NCBI GenBank assembly: GCA_947474445.1
Contig: CANJJY010000020.1
Coordinates: 1-21,661 of the forward strand
Length of the DNA stretch: 21,661 nucleotides
Direction: 5' to 3'
Source: Oligoflexaceae bacterium
GTDB taxonomy: Bacteria > Bdellovibrionota_B > Oligoflexia > Oligoflexales > Oligoflexaceae
Below are positions 1 through 6,777 of the stretch, piece after piece. A model generated the notes under the pieces. That model was not told the origin of the DNA and did no database searches. It saw only the letters and a list, made by a program, of their open reading frames with translations. Both the position numbers and the translations under genes were made by a program. Positions within the stretch are counted from its first letter, which is position 1. Every line of letters begins with the position of its first letter.

Positions 1-189
1 AGCAATCTTGAGAAGACCTTGCTTTCCGTCACGGATACACTTGTAATTCTTGACGAAGCCTTCTTCTTTTAAAATATGCGTAATCGCTATTTTGATTTTG
101 CTAGCGGGTACGTTTACTACTTCTTGCCCGGCCTTTTGTGCGTTTCTGACGCGGGTCAAGAGATCTGCTACTGGATCAGTTACTTGCAT
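1..189 (-). CDS. rpsH: 30S ribosomal protein S8 (C-terminus outside window)
   Basis: This is the N-terminal 63 residues of S8, a primary 16S rRNA binder of the 30S platform. In the spc operon of E. coli, S8 is also the translational repressor. The protein opens MQVTDPVADLLTRVRNAQKAG, the conserved S8 start (DP.AD.LTR.RNA). It continues through the I.ILKEEGFV segment typical of the first S8 domain. The ATG at 189 has GGGAG about 10 nt upstream. It is the last gene of the r-protein run visible here, 15 nt after rpsN, and the rest of the gene lies beyond position 1. Identification is secure. Confidence 0.95.
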   Translation of the reverse strand, partial: MQVTDPVADLLTRVRNAQKAGQEVVNVPASKIKIAITHILKEEGFVKNYKCIRDGKQGLLKIA

Positions 190-204
190 GGTATATCGTC
201 TCCC

Positions 205-390
205 TTACCAAGATGCTTTCGTCACGCCAGCCAGATAGCCATTCAAGGCTAAATCTCGGAAGCAAATACGGCAAACGCCGAACTTCCGATAAACCGCCTT
301 TGGACGACCACATCTGTTGCACCGTGTATAGGCGCGCGTCGAAAACTTTGGTTTACGATTCGCCTTCTCTATCATTGACTTCTTAGCCAT
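205..390 (-). CDS. rpsN: 30S ribosomal protein S14, zinc-binding (C+) type
   Basis: S14 is a small 30S head protein contacting 16S rRNA. At 61 residues it is the short, zinc-binding form rather than the ~100-residue zinc-free form of E. coli. Four cysteines form two CxxC pairs (C24/C27 and C40/C43). The C-terminal part (R-x-C-F-R-D-L-A and the final K-A-S-W) is the family signature. The ATG at 390 has a strong AGGAG-type ribosome binding site (AGGAGCGACA). It lies between rplE and rpsH, as in standard spc operons. Because it needs zinc, genomes with this form sometimes carry a second zinc-free paralogue; none is visible here. Confidence 0.96.
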   Translation of the reverse strand: MAKKSMIEKANRKPKFSTRAYTRCNRCGRPKAVYRKFGVCRICFRDLALNGYLAGVTKASW

Positions 391-420
391 TGTCGCTCCT
401 TAGCAGCCCAGCCGTGCTGA

Positions 421-969
421 TCAGTTTTTTCTAAAGGGGAAGTTGAACTTATCGAGCAGAGCCTTTGCCTGAATATCATTCTTGGCGCTGGTGACAATGG
501 TAATCCCCAACCCTCTGATACGATCGACTTTATCGTAGTCAATCTCGGGGAAAATGATCTGCTCTTTCATGCCGAGGGTATAATTCCCACGACCATCGAA
601 AGCCTTCGGAGAAAAGCCACGGAAATCTCGAATACGCGGGATCGAAACGTTGATGAGTCGATCAAGGAATTCGTACATCCGTTGCCGGCGAAGGGTAACA
701 CTGCAGCCGATAGGCACGCCAGCCCGCAATTTGAATCCGGCTATACTCTTCTTAGCCTTCGTCATAATTGCCTTCTGTCCAGTGATCTTCTCGAGGTCTA
801 CGATAGCCCCTTCGAGAATCTTGTGGTTCTGAACAGCTTCGCCCTGACCGATATTGACCACGATCTTCTCGATCCGTGGAATCTCGTTAGGGTTTTCCAA
901 ACCTAGCTCTTTAGCCAGGAGCTCGCGTACTTTACTGTATTGGTCTTGAAGTCGAGGGATGTTACCCAT
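421..969 (-). CDS. rplE: 50S ribosomal protein L5
   Basis: L5 binds 5S rRNA and sits in the central protuberance of the 50S subunit. The sequence carries the family's conserved stretches: I-x-KIVVNIGQGEA near the N-terminus, TGQKAIMTKAKKSIAGFK in the middle, PRIRDFRGFSPKAFDGRGNY, then EQIIFPEIDYDKVDRIRGL and a terminal FPFRKN. I prefer the ATG at 969 because AAGGTG sits 6 nt upstream. An in-frame GTG at 978 would add three residues. The gene follows rplN after only 31 nt. In most bacteria rplX (L24) lies between these two genes, so its absence here is unusual. Confidence 0.97.
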   Translation of the reverse strand: MGNIPRLQDQYSKVRELLAKELGLENPNEIPRIEKIVVNIGQGEAVQNHKILEGAIVDLEKITGQKAIMTKAKKSIAGFKLRAGVPIGCSVTLRRQRMYEFLDRLINVSIPRIRDFRGFSPKAFDGRGNYTLGMKEQIIFPEIDYDKVDRIRGLGITIVTSAKNDIQAKALLDKFNFPFRKN

Positions 970-1000
970 CTCTGTCACCTTTAGTTAGAAAACTTCCGTC

Positions 1001-1372
1001 TTAAATTACTTCAGGCGCCAACGAAGCGATCCGGACAAAACCCTTCAATCGAACTTCGCGAGCCACTGGGCCAAAGATACGCGTGCCAACTGGCTCGTTA
1101 TCTTTACCCTTGATCAACACTGCAGCGTTCTCGTCGAAACGAATGGTTGTTCCGTCCTTGCGCATGATCTCTTTCGAGGTCCGAACGATAACAGCCTTGT
1201 GAACGCTACCCTTTTTTACCTTGCTGTTTGGCATAGCTTCTTTCACTGATACTACGATCGTATCGCCGACCGTCGCATAGCGCTTTTTACTGCCACCCAA
1301 AACTTTGAAGCACTTGAGAACCTTTGCTCCAGAGTTATCACCACTGACTAAGACAGATTCCATCTGAATCAT
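1001..1372 (-). CDS. rplN: 50S ribosomal protein L14
   Basis: L14 is a 50S protein at the subunit interface, contacting 16S rRNA and L19. The 123-residue protein begins MIQMESVLVSGDNSGAK, closely matching the family start (MIQ...L.VADNSGA). It ends R.ASLAPEVI, the canonical C-terminus, so it is full length and not fused to anything. The ATG at 1372 is preceded by AAAGGG with 7 nt spacing. Its stop codon is directly followed by the rplE leader rather than by rplX. Confidence 0.97.
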   Translation of the reverse strand: MIQMESVLVSGDNSGAKVLKCFKVLGGSKKRYATVGDTIVVSVKEAMPNSKVKKGSVHKAVIVRTSKEIMRKDGTTIRFDENAAVLIKGKDNEPVGTRIFGPVAREVRLKGFVRIASLAPEVI

Positions 1373-1404
1373 TAGGATGCCCTTTGATCTACTATTGCAG
1401 GCTG

Positions 1405-1683
1405 TTAATCAACCGCATCACCGGCTTTTTGTACAATTTTAAAGAGGCTAAAGCGCTTGCTGGCGCTGTAGGGCCGCGATGCGATGATCAACACGGAATC
1501 CCCGAGCCGACTTTCGTTCTTTTCGTCGTGAAACATGATTTTGGTACGGCGCTTTATGTACTTACCGTAGCGAGCATGTTTTACGAGGCGCTCTACCGTG
1601 ACGACGCGAGATTTTTGCATCTTGTCAGAGGTAACAACACCCTGGAGCGGCTTCGCTTTTTTCTCATTTTGCAGTTCAGACAT
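1405..1683 (-). CDS. rpsQ: 30S ribosomal protein S17
   Basis: S17 is an OB-fold primary binder of 16S rRNA in the 30S body. Recognisable family segments are LQGVVTSDKMQKSRVVTVER, then K-R-R-T-K-I-M-F-H-D-E, then GDSVLI-ASRPYSASKRF. At 92 residues it is slightly longer than E. coli S17 because of a lysine-rich N-terminal extension. The ATG at 1683 follows a GGTGAAG-type ribosome binding site. It lies 11 nt after rpmC and 32 nt before rplN, in standard operon order. Confidence 0.96.
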   Translation of the reverse strand: MSELQNEKKAKPLQGVVTSDKMQKSRVVTVERLVKHARYGKYIKRRTKIMFHDEKNESRLGDSVLIIASRPYSASKRFSLFKIVQKAGDAVD

Positions 1684-1694
1684 CGTGCTTCACC

Positions 1695-1907
1695 TCAAAC
1701 CTTTGCCCGAGCTTTTTCGTGAGAAACTGTGAGAATTCTCGCGAGAGCCTTCTTCAGTTTCTTGACCTTGCCGGTGTTGACGGCAGATGCCGTATATACG
1801 TCCATTCGCACCTGCGCAAGCGATTTACGAACCTCATGCGAGGCCGAGCGTAATTCGCTTACTTCTTTTGACCGCAGCTCTTCCGCTGTAAGCTTAAAGT
1901 AGTCCAT
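1695..1907 (-). CDS. rpmC: 50S ribosomal protein L29
   Basis: L29 is a small two-helix 50S protein near the exit of the peptide tunnel. The 70-residue product begins MDYFKLTAEELRSKEVSEL, the typical L29 start. It continues with the long charged coiled segment and the K-x-K-K-L-K-K-A-L-A-R-I-L-T motif that replaces the usual R..IAR..T. I chose the ATG at 1907 because it overlaps the rplP stop as TAATG, a classic translational-coupling arrangement. An upstream in-frame TTG at 1916 lies inside rplP and is less likely. Confidence 0.95.
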   Translation of the reverse strand: MDYFKLTAEELRSKEVSELRSASHEVRKSLAQVRMDVYTASAVNTGKVKKLKKALARILTVSHEKARAKV

Positions 1908-2329
1908 TATGACCAAGGATCCTCCGACTTGATGAGCAGTTTCGTTCTGATAGGCAGTTTCGACGCTGCTAGGTTCAGAGCCTCGGTCGCTACTTCTGTT
2001 GTCACACCGTCCATCTCGTAGAGAATACGGCCCGACTTGATATAAGCGACGTAAAACTCGACGCTTCCTTTTCCTTTACCCATCCGCACTTCCAGAGGCT
2101 TTTTGGTCACAGGATGGTCAGGAAAAATATTGATCCAGACACGTCCGCCCCTTTTGATATGGCGAGTCATCGCAACACGAGCAGCTTCGATTTGCCGCGC
2201 CGTAATCTTACCGTTCTCTGTGGCTTGCAAGCCGAAGTCGCCAAAGGCAAGCTCTGCACCGCGCGAGGCAGCTCCCTTGATACGGCCTTTGTGCGCCTTC
2301 CTGTATTTCATTTTCTTTGGAGATAGCAT
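1907..2329 (-). CDS. rplP: 50S ribosomal protein L16
   Basis: L16 organises the A-site region of the 50S subunit and the central protuberance. The protein opens MLSPKKMKYRKAHKGRIKG (family: ML.PKR.K.RK.HKGR..G). It carries the GLQA-E-x-G-x-I-T-A-R-Q-I-E-A-AR segment, followed by WINIFPDHPVTKKPLEVRMGKGKG, both hallmarks of L16. The length of 140 residues is normal. The ATG at 2329 is clear. The stop codon overlaps the rpmC start by one base, so the two are probably translationally coupled. Confidence 0.97.
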   Translation of the reverse strand: MLSPKKMKYRKAHKGRIKGAASRGAELAFGDFGLQATENGKITARQIEAARVAMTRHIKRGGRVWINIFPDHPVTKKPLEVRMGKGKGSVEFYVAYIKSGRILYEMDGVTTEVATEALNLAASKLPIRTKLLIKSEDPWS

Positions 2330-2361
2330 CGCACTTTCCTCGATTTATCGCGGCTCAGATC

Positions 2362-3000
2362 TCAATCCGCGAGAAGATCACCTTTGTAAATCCACACTTT
2401 GACGCCGATTAGACCATACGTGGTCAAGGCTTCAGCCGTTCCGTAGTCGATATCAGCGCGCAGAGTGTGCAGCGGAACTCGACCTTCCCGATAGCGCTCG
2501 ACGCGAGACATATCAGCCCCACCAAGACGACCAGAACAGGAAATCTTGATACCCTTAGCACCAGCTTTAATAGCGCTGCCGATTGCCTTTTTCATAGCTC
2601 GGCGGAACGATACACGGCGCTGAAGCTGCTGCTTAATACCTTGAGCAACCAAAACAGCATCCAGATCTGGCTTATGAATTTCATAAACGTTCACGTTGGG
2701 ATCGCCGGTCGTAATCTTGCACAGCTTGACCAGTTCATCTTTCAAGCTTTCAGCGCCCGCGCCTTTTTTGCCGATGATGATGCCTGGACGACTCGAGTAG
2801 ATATTGATCCGCATGTTAGCGGCAGCGCGTTCGATCTCAACGCGAGCAACACCAGCTGCTTCGAATTTTCTGAAGATGAATTTTCTGATGCGCATATCTT
2901 CTTGAACAAACTTCGCATAGTCGTGGCGCGCGAACCAGCGAGATGCCCAAGGCCGCGTTATACCTACCCGAAAACCGATTGGATTAACTTTTTGTCCCAC
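2362..3000 (-). CDS. rpsC: 30S ribosomal protein S3
   Basis: S3 sits at the mRNA entry channel of the 30S head, has a KH domain and contributes to ribosomal helicase activity. The start (GQKVNPIGFRVGITR) and the KH GxxG loop (IIIGKKGAGAE, about residues 73-83) are diagnostic. So are GAKGIKISCSGRLGGADMSR and the final KVWIYKGDLL. At 212 residues it lacks the longer acidic tail of some homologues. The start is a GTG at 3000 with TAGGAT upstream. It follows rplV after 17 nt and precedes rplP, the usual order. Confidence 0.97.
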   Translation of the reverse strand: MGQKVNPIGFRVGITRPWASRWFARHDYAKFVQEDMRIRKFIFRKFEAAGVARVEIERAAANMRINIYSSRPGIIIGKKGAGAESLKDELVKLCKITTGDPNVNVYEIHKPDLDAVLVAQGIKQQLQRRVSFRRAMKKAIGSAIKAGAKGIKISCSGRLGGADMSRVERYREGRVPLHTLRADIDYGTAEALTTYGLIGVKVWIYKGDLLAD

Positions 3001-3017
3001 GGATCCTACCCTTCTCG

Positions 3018-3356
3018 TTAAATCTCAGCCAGTTTGATGATGATGTGCGACGAGCGCTTCTTCACCTGAGTCGCTCTACCTTGTGCGCGGGGCAGAAAGC
3101 GCTTGAGCTTCTGACCTTCGTTCACAAAGGCTTCACTGACAACGAGGCGGTCTACGTCGACAGTCGCCGTACCCGTTGCATTAGCCATCGCCGACTGAAT
3201 CAACTTCGAAACAAGGGGGGCTGCCTTCTTATTCGTGGCACGCAGAGCATCTAATGCCTGCGACACGGGCATGCCCCTGACGAGATCGACGACGAGTCGA
3301 GCTTTACGCGGCGTGACGCGTATGTTCCGAAGAACTGCTTGATAATGACGTTCCAA
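3018..3356 (-). CDS. rplV: 50S ribosomal protein L22
   Basis: L22 lines the nascent-peptide exit tunnel with an extended beta hairpin. Recognisable parts are the N-terminal TPRKARLVVDLVRGM segment, the KKAAPLVSKLIQSA helix and the LPRAQGRATQVKKRSSHI stretch that forms the tunnel-lining hairpin and its return. The length of 112 residues is normal. The start is a TTG at 3356, supported by GGGAG with 6 nt spacing; no better ATG is in frame. It lies between rpsS and rpsC in the standard order. Confidence 0.96.
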   Translation of the reverse strand: MERHYQAVLRNIRVTPRKARLVVDLVRGMPVSQALDALRATNKKAAPLVSKLIQSAMANATGTATVDVDRLVVSEAFVNEGQKLKRFLPRAQGRATQVKKRSSHIIIKLAEI

Positions 3357-3374
3357 AGCGAGCTCCCTTATTCT

Positions 3375-3644
3375 TTACTTTTTGCCTTTTTTATCCGAAC
3401 CATGACCAAAATAAGTACGCGTCGGAGCGAATTCGCCGAGCTTGTGGCCGACCATATTTTCCGAAACGAAAACAGGTACGAATTTCTTTCCGTTGTGTAC
3501 TAAGAAGTTCAGGCCGACAAAATCGGGCACGATTGTGGAGCGACGACTCCAGGTCTTAATCGGCTTCTTGTCTTTAAGAGCCTGTTCTGCTTTTTTATAA
3601 AGATAGGCGTCCACAAAGGGGCCTTTTTTAACTGAACGAGCCAC
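3375..3644 (-). CDS. rpsS: 30S ribosomal protein S19
   Basis: S19 is a 30S head protein that forms bridges with the 50S central protuberance and works with S13. The sequence ARSVKKGPFVDAYL at the N-terminus, TWSRRSTIVPDFVG in the middle and KLGEFAPTRTYFGH near the C-terminus are the family signature. The length of 89 residues is normal. The start is a GTG at 3644 with GGGAGG about 8 nt upstream. An ATG at 3651, closer to that ribosome binding site, is out of frame. Confidence 0.97.
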   Translation of the reverse strand: MARSVKKGPFVDAYLYKKAEQALKDKKPIKTWSRRSTIVPDFVGLNFLVHNGKKFVPVFVSENMVGHKLGEFAPTRTYFGHGSDKKGKK

Positions 3645-3659
3645 TGAGCATACCTCCCG

Positions 3660-4487
3660 TTACTTCGCTTTTCTACGACGAATGATGTCTTTGTCAGTCC
3701 GCTTATTATGACGAGTCTTGTGCCCCTTAGTAGGCTGAGCCCAAGGACTGACGGGGTGACGACCACCCGACGTTCTACCTTCACCACCACCATGAGGGTG
3801 ATCGACAGGGTTCATCGCCACACCACGAACGGTAGGTCTGATACCCAACCAGCGGCTGCGACCTGCTTTACCGATCGCAATATTGAAGTGATCTGAGTTG
3901 GAGACGCTACCGATTGTCGCGTAGCACTCTTCACGAACCCGGCGCATCTCACCACTTGGCAAGCGGAGCTGAGCGTAGCCATCGACGCGACCGATCAACT
4001 GGGCCGAAGCACCCGCTGAACGGGCCATCTGACCACCCTTACCCACTTTCATCTCAATGTTATGAACAGCGGTACCGAGTGGGATATTACGGAGGGGCAT
4101 CGCGTTACCAGCTTTCACGTCGACACTGTCGGCCGCGAGAACTGCATCGCCTTTCCGCAATCCGTCCGGAGCGAGAATATACCGACGCTCACCGTCTTTG
4201 TAGAGAACGCGAGCGATGAAAGCCGTCCGGTTGGGGTCGTACTCGATGTACTCAACCTTGCCAGGGATGTCGCGCTTGCTACGCTTAAAGTCGATGATAC
4301 GGTAGTGACGGCGAGCTCCGCCACCGATGTGACGAACCGTGATCCGACCTGTGTTGTTCCGTCCACCTTGACGCTTGGTGGATTCCACCAAAGGGCCGTA
4401 GGGCTCAACCCGATCGAGGACCGAATAATCCACCACGGAAGTTCCGCGTAGTGATGGAGATGTAGGTTTGTACTGCTTAATAGCCAT
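3660..4487 (-). CDS. rplB: 50S ribosomal protein L2
   Basis: L2 is a primary 23S rRNA binder needed for subunit association and close to the peptidyl transferase centre. The 275-residue protein shows the N-terminal K.YKPTSPSLR block, then GGRNNTGRITVRHIGGGARRHYR. The C-terminal VAMNPVDHPHGGGEGRTSGG motif contains the conserved histidine implicated in activity. It ends in the usual basic tail. The ATG at 4487 has a ribosome binding site and sits 17 nt after rplW. Confidence 0.98.
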   Translation of the reverse strand: MAIKQYKPTSPSLRGTSVVDYSVLDRVEPYGPLVESTKRQGGRNNTGRITVRHIGGGARRHYRIIDFKRSKRDIPGKVEYIEYDPNRTAFIARVLYKDGERRYILAPDGLRKGDAVLAADSVDVKAGNAMPLRNIPLGTAVHNIEMKVGKGGQMARSAGASAQLIGRVDGYAQLRLPSGEMRRVREECYATIGSVSNSDHFNIAIGKAGRSRWLGIRPTVRGVAMNPVDHPHGGGEGRTSGGRHPVSPWAQPTKGHKTRHNKRTDKDIIRRRKAK

Positions 4488-4504
4488 GTCTTCCAGTCCT
4501 CTCC

Positions 4505-4792
4505 TTATTGATCCTCAAAGATCGGCAATTTTGCGCCAGCAACCAGGGTCACAACGGCTTTTTTGGTCAGCCCTGGAGTTGAATAGCGCGATCCGCGACG
4601 CTTAGATTTTCCGCGTTGAAGGAGCGTTTGCACCTTCTCAACTTTAACGTCCCAGAGAGCTACTACAGCTTTCTTAACATCTTCTTTAGTCGCTTCACGG
4701 CTTACTTCGAACGTGTACTTGCCTTCGGCTTCGCGAACGGCATTACTTTTTTCTGACAGTATGGGCCGAATGATGACGTGATAGGGATGCAT
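4505..4792 (-). CDS. rplW: 50S ribosomal protein L23
   Basis: L23 sits at the tunnel exit and is the docking point for trigger factor and SRP. The 95-residue protein shows the HVIIRPILSEKS start motif, the YTFEVSREATKEDVKKAV helix region, and the V-x-K-V-x-T-L stretch followed by the basic loop (GKSKRRG). The ATG at 4792 lies one base after the rplD stop (TAA-G-ATG), so translation is probably coupled. Confidence 0.96.
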   Translation of the reverse strand: MHPYHVIIRPILSEKSNAVREAEGKYTFEVSREATKEDVKKAVVALWDVKVEKVQTLLQRGKSKRRGSRYSTPGLTKKAVVTLVAGAKLPIFEDQ

Positions 4793-4793
4793 C

Positions 4794-5420
4794 TTAGGCC
4801 TCCTCGCTCAAGCGTGCGTTCAGTGCTTCCAGCCCTTTTTCGCTGATGATCAGCGTTTCGTAGCGAAGCAAGTCAACAACATTGAAGTCTTTAGCTGAAA
4901 CCGCGGCAGCACCATGGATGTTGCGGGTCGAGCGGTAAAGGTAATCATCTTCGCGGATATCGGCGAGCAATGCTTTAGGAGCTTGCAGCGCTTGCAGCGC
5001 AACCAATACCGACTTTGTCGAGTATTTGCTCATCTCGATCTGATCGACGACCACAAGTTTGCCGTGCCGCAGCTTGTCGGACAGAGCAACCTTCAGAGCC
5101 AAAGTCTTCACTTTGCGATTGAGCTTCTGACGGTAATCGCGTGGCTGAGGACCGTGAGATGAAGCACCACCCGGATAGATATTGGCTCGCGTCGAACCAC
5201 TCCGTGCACCACCAGTACCTTTTTGTTTGTAAGGCTTGCGCCCACCGCCACTCACGTAAGCGCGAGTTTTGGTTGCATGGGTACCCTGACGTTGGTTGGC
5301 CAGGTAAGCTTTTACAGTGTGATGGAGCACGTGCTCGTTGAGCTCGACGTTGTAAATGGCTTCAGGCAGCTCGATCGTCTTTACCGCTTTTCCCTGGATA
5401 TTTTTGACTTGTACTTGCAT
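4794..5420 (-). CDS. rplD: 50S ribosomal protein L4
   Basis: L4 binds 23S rRNA and extends a loop into the exit tunnel. In Gammaproteobacteria it also represses the S10 operon through the mRNA leader. Seen here are the RQGTHATKTRAYVSGGGRKP and QKGTGGARSGS motifs that form the tunnel loop, and the conserved ARN-H-like STRNIHGA segment near the C-terminus. Two in-frame ATGs exist. I prefer the one at 5420 (MQVQVKNIQGK) because AAAGGG lies about 11 nt upstream; for the ATG at 5429 the same site would be only 2 nt away. Given the structured rpsJ leader, L4 is the natural candidate for feedback control, but this is inference. Confidence 0.96.
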   Translation of the reverse strand: MQVQVKNIQGKAVKTIELPEAIYNVELNEHVLHHTVKAYLANQRQGTHATKTRAYVSGGGRKPYKQKGTGGARSGSTRANIYPGGASSHGPQPRDYRQKLNRKVKTLALKVALSDKLRHGKLVVVDQIEMSKYSTKSVLVALQALQAPKALLADIREDDYLYRSTRNIHGAAAVSAKDFNVVDLLRYETLIISEKGLEALNARLSEEA

Positions 5421-5443
5421 GGTGACCATATCCCTTTAAGAGC

Positions 5444-6097
5444 TTATTTTTTGGGCTCTTTGGCTTTCACTGAAGGTTTAACGTAGACGAAGCCATTCCG
5501 CATACCTGGAATCGACCCTTTGAGGGCGATTACATTGGCATCGAGGTCAACATCGACAACTTTCAGGTTTTGGATCGTGACCTGAAGAACGCCCATATGA
5601 CCAGGGACTTCTTTGTTCTTAAACACTCGACCAGGAGTCGTTCTCATTCCGAGCGAACCAGGCAAGCGGTAGAAGTTAGAACCATGCGAGCGACGGCCTG
5701 ACGAGTGGCCCCAGCGAGTGATCGCGCCTTCGAAGCCGTGACCCTTGGTAATACCCGTAACGTCGACCGAAGAAATGCCTTCCAAGGAGCTGGCACTCAG
5801 TGAGCTACCGATCTGCACGCCATCAAGGGGACCTTCAGTCCTGAATTCTTTGAAGCGCGTGTAGTTCTCAGAAAGACTGACTTTGCGCAGACGCGCTACA
5901 TCGGGCTTGCTGAGTTTGCGTTCAGGCTTCTCGAAGTAGCCTAATTGAACTCCGTGATAGCCGTCACGTTCAGGGGTCAGTATCTTGGTAACCTTTTGAC
6001 CTTCAATTTTCAGAAGGGTGACTGGGATCATTTGTCCCTCAGCGTCCAAGACCCGCGTCATTCCCACTTTTTTTGCGATTAGTCCGTGAATTGTCAT
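5444..6097 (-). CDS. rplC: 50S ribosomal protein L3
   Basis: L3 is an early-assembly 50S protein whose central extension reaches the peptidyl transferase centre. Family features are the GLIAKKVGMTRV start, VTGITKGHGFEGAITRWG, then G..SHGSNFYRLPGSLG and the RV-F-K-N-K-E-VPGHMG segment. The 217-residue length is typical. The ATG at 6097 has only a weak ribosome binding site: AGGTTGA lies about 13 nt upstream and falls inside a small potential hairpin (6107-6121, TCAAC/GTTGA). A 75-nt gap separates it from rpsJ. Confidence 0.97.
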   Translation of the reverse strand: MTIHGLIAKKVGMTRVLDAEGQMIPVTLLKIEGQKVTKILTPERDGYHGVQLGYFEKPERKLSKPDVARLRKVSLSENYTRFKEFRTEGPLDGVQIGSSLSASSLEGISSVDVTGITKGHGFEGAITRWGHSSGRRSHGSNFYRLPGSLGMRTTPGRVFKNKEVPGHMGVLQVTIQNLKVVDVDLDANVIALKGSIPGMRNGFVYVKPSVKAKEPKK

Positions 6098-6142
6098 GAC
6101 TTGTATTCAACCTGTTGTTGAGTTAACCGGTTCCTACGCGAC

Positions 6143-6158
6143 TGTTCGGAAGCGAACA
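6143..6158 (-). other. Hairpin in the rpsJ-rplC gap
   Basis: In the 75-nt space between rpsJ and rplC the transcript can form a perfect 6-bp stem (TGTTCG/CGAACA) with a CUUC tetraloop. A second weaker 5-bp hairpin (6107-6121) lies just upstream of rplC and includes its only visible ribosome-binding sequence. No T-run follows either one, so these are not intrinsic terminators. They could be processing or translation-control structures. Function is unknown. Confidence 0.35.
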
Positions 6159-6172
6159 CCGAGCGCTCTCTC

Positions 6173-6484
6173 TTAATAGAGCTTGATCTCGACGTCCACG
6201 CCAGCTGCCAAATCGAGCTTCATGAGGGCGTCGATAGTTTGCGCTTTGGCGTCCATGATGTCGAGAACTCGCTTGTGAGTTCGAATTTCGAACTGCTCGC
6301 GAGACTTTTTATCGACGTGCGGGCTGCGCAGGACGGTGTACCGGTTGATGGAAGTAGGCAGAGGGATAGGCCCTGCAACTCTTGCGCCTGTTCGTTTCGC
6401 TCGCTCTACGATTTCAACCGCCGATTGATCAAGCAACCGATGATCGTACCCCTTGAGACGGATTCTGATGTTTTGACTACTCAT
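6173..6484 (-). CDS. rpsJ: 30S ribosomal protein S10 (NusE)
   Basis: S10 is a 30S head protein and, as NusE, a partner of NusB and NusG in transcription antitermination. It is the first gene of the operon. The sequence shows IRIRLKGYDHRLLDQSA, then GPIPLPTSINRYTVLRSPHV, then QFEIRTHKRVLDI and a terminal LDLAAGVDVEIKLY, all family hallmarks. I chose the ATG at 6484, which gives the normal S10 N-terminus (MSSQNIRIRLK). An in-frame TTG at 6493 would add three residues. GGGAAG lies immediately before the ATG and AGG about 10 nt upstream, so the ribosome binding site is not ideal. Upstream lie a structured leader and a strong promoter. Confidence 0.97.
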   Translation of the reverse strand: MSSQNIRIRLKGYDHRLLDQSAVEIVERAKRTGARVAGPIPLPTSINRYTVLRSPHVDKKSREQFEIRTHKRVLDIMDAKAQTIDALMKLDLAAGVDVEIKLY

Positions 6485-6525
6485 ACTTCCCAAACCTAGT
6501 CATTTTGATTAGGGTGACAATACTT

Positions 6526-6598
6526 AAGAGGGTAAGGGCAGGTCATAGACACATTGGTATGTGGCATTGGCTTGCGTGTACGCAGGCTTACCTCTCTT
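6526..6598 (-). promoter_or_regulatory. Candidate structured 5' leader of the S10 operon
   Basis: Read on the minus strand, bases 6598-6587 pair with 6536-6526 to make an 11-bp helix interrupted by one bulged A at 6593. It encloses two hairpins: a TGCG/CGCA stem with a UACA loop (6584-6573, extendable by GC/GC) and a perfect CACAT/ATGTG stem with an ACCA loop (6563-6550). The result is a three-way-junction-like fold that starts within a few bases of the predicted transcription start and ends about 40 nt before the rpsJ ATG. No terminator T-run is evident. S10 operons in other bacteria are controlled by r-protein-binding leaders; assigning that role here is inference. Confidence 0.5.
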
Positions 6599-6609
6599 GT
6601 GGAGGCCAA

Positions 6610-6638
6610 CTTATAGATCCCCGGAATTCCACTGTCAA
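6610..6638 (-). promoter_or_regulatory. Sigma70 promoter of the S10 operon
   Basis: On the minus strand a perfect -35 box TTGACA (6638-6633) is followed, after exactly 17 nt, by TATAAG (6615-6610), one base off the -10 consensus. Transcription would begin at about 6600-6603, giving a leader of roughly 117 nt before rpsJ. Box quality, spacing and position upstream of a highly expressed operon make this a strong call. Confidence 0.8.
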
Positions 6639-6777
6639 TGTTTTTCTAGATCTTCAATTCGATCGACATTCAAGCAGTCTGGAGATTTACACTTTATTCG
6701 TCTCCACGAGTTGGGCACAATACTTAGGCAATAAGTCCCCGCAGTTTTAGGCGCTCTTTTCCCTGTGCGAGGTCCCC

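Noticed and set aside
1..6100. Several plus-strand frames of 60-185 codons opposite the ribosomal genes
   Set aside because: All lie antisense to confidently identified r-protein genes, lack ribosome binding sites and are artefacts of codon bias.
6477..6503. Eight-codon upstream frame overlapping the rpsJ start
   Set aside because: It has an ATG and stop but no ribosome binding site, and such a short frame is expected by chance.
6505..6750. 81-codon plus-strand frame between rpsJ and the barrel gene
   Set aside because: It lies across the S10 promoter and leader on the opposite strand, has no convincing ribosome binding site, and its product looks like no protein family. The promoter and RNA structure explain the region better.
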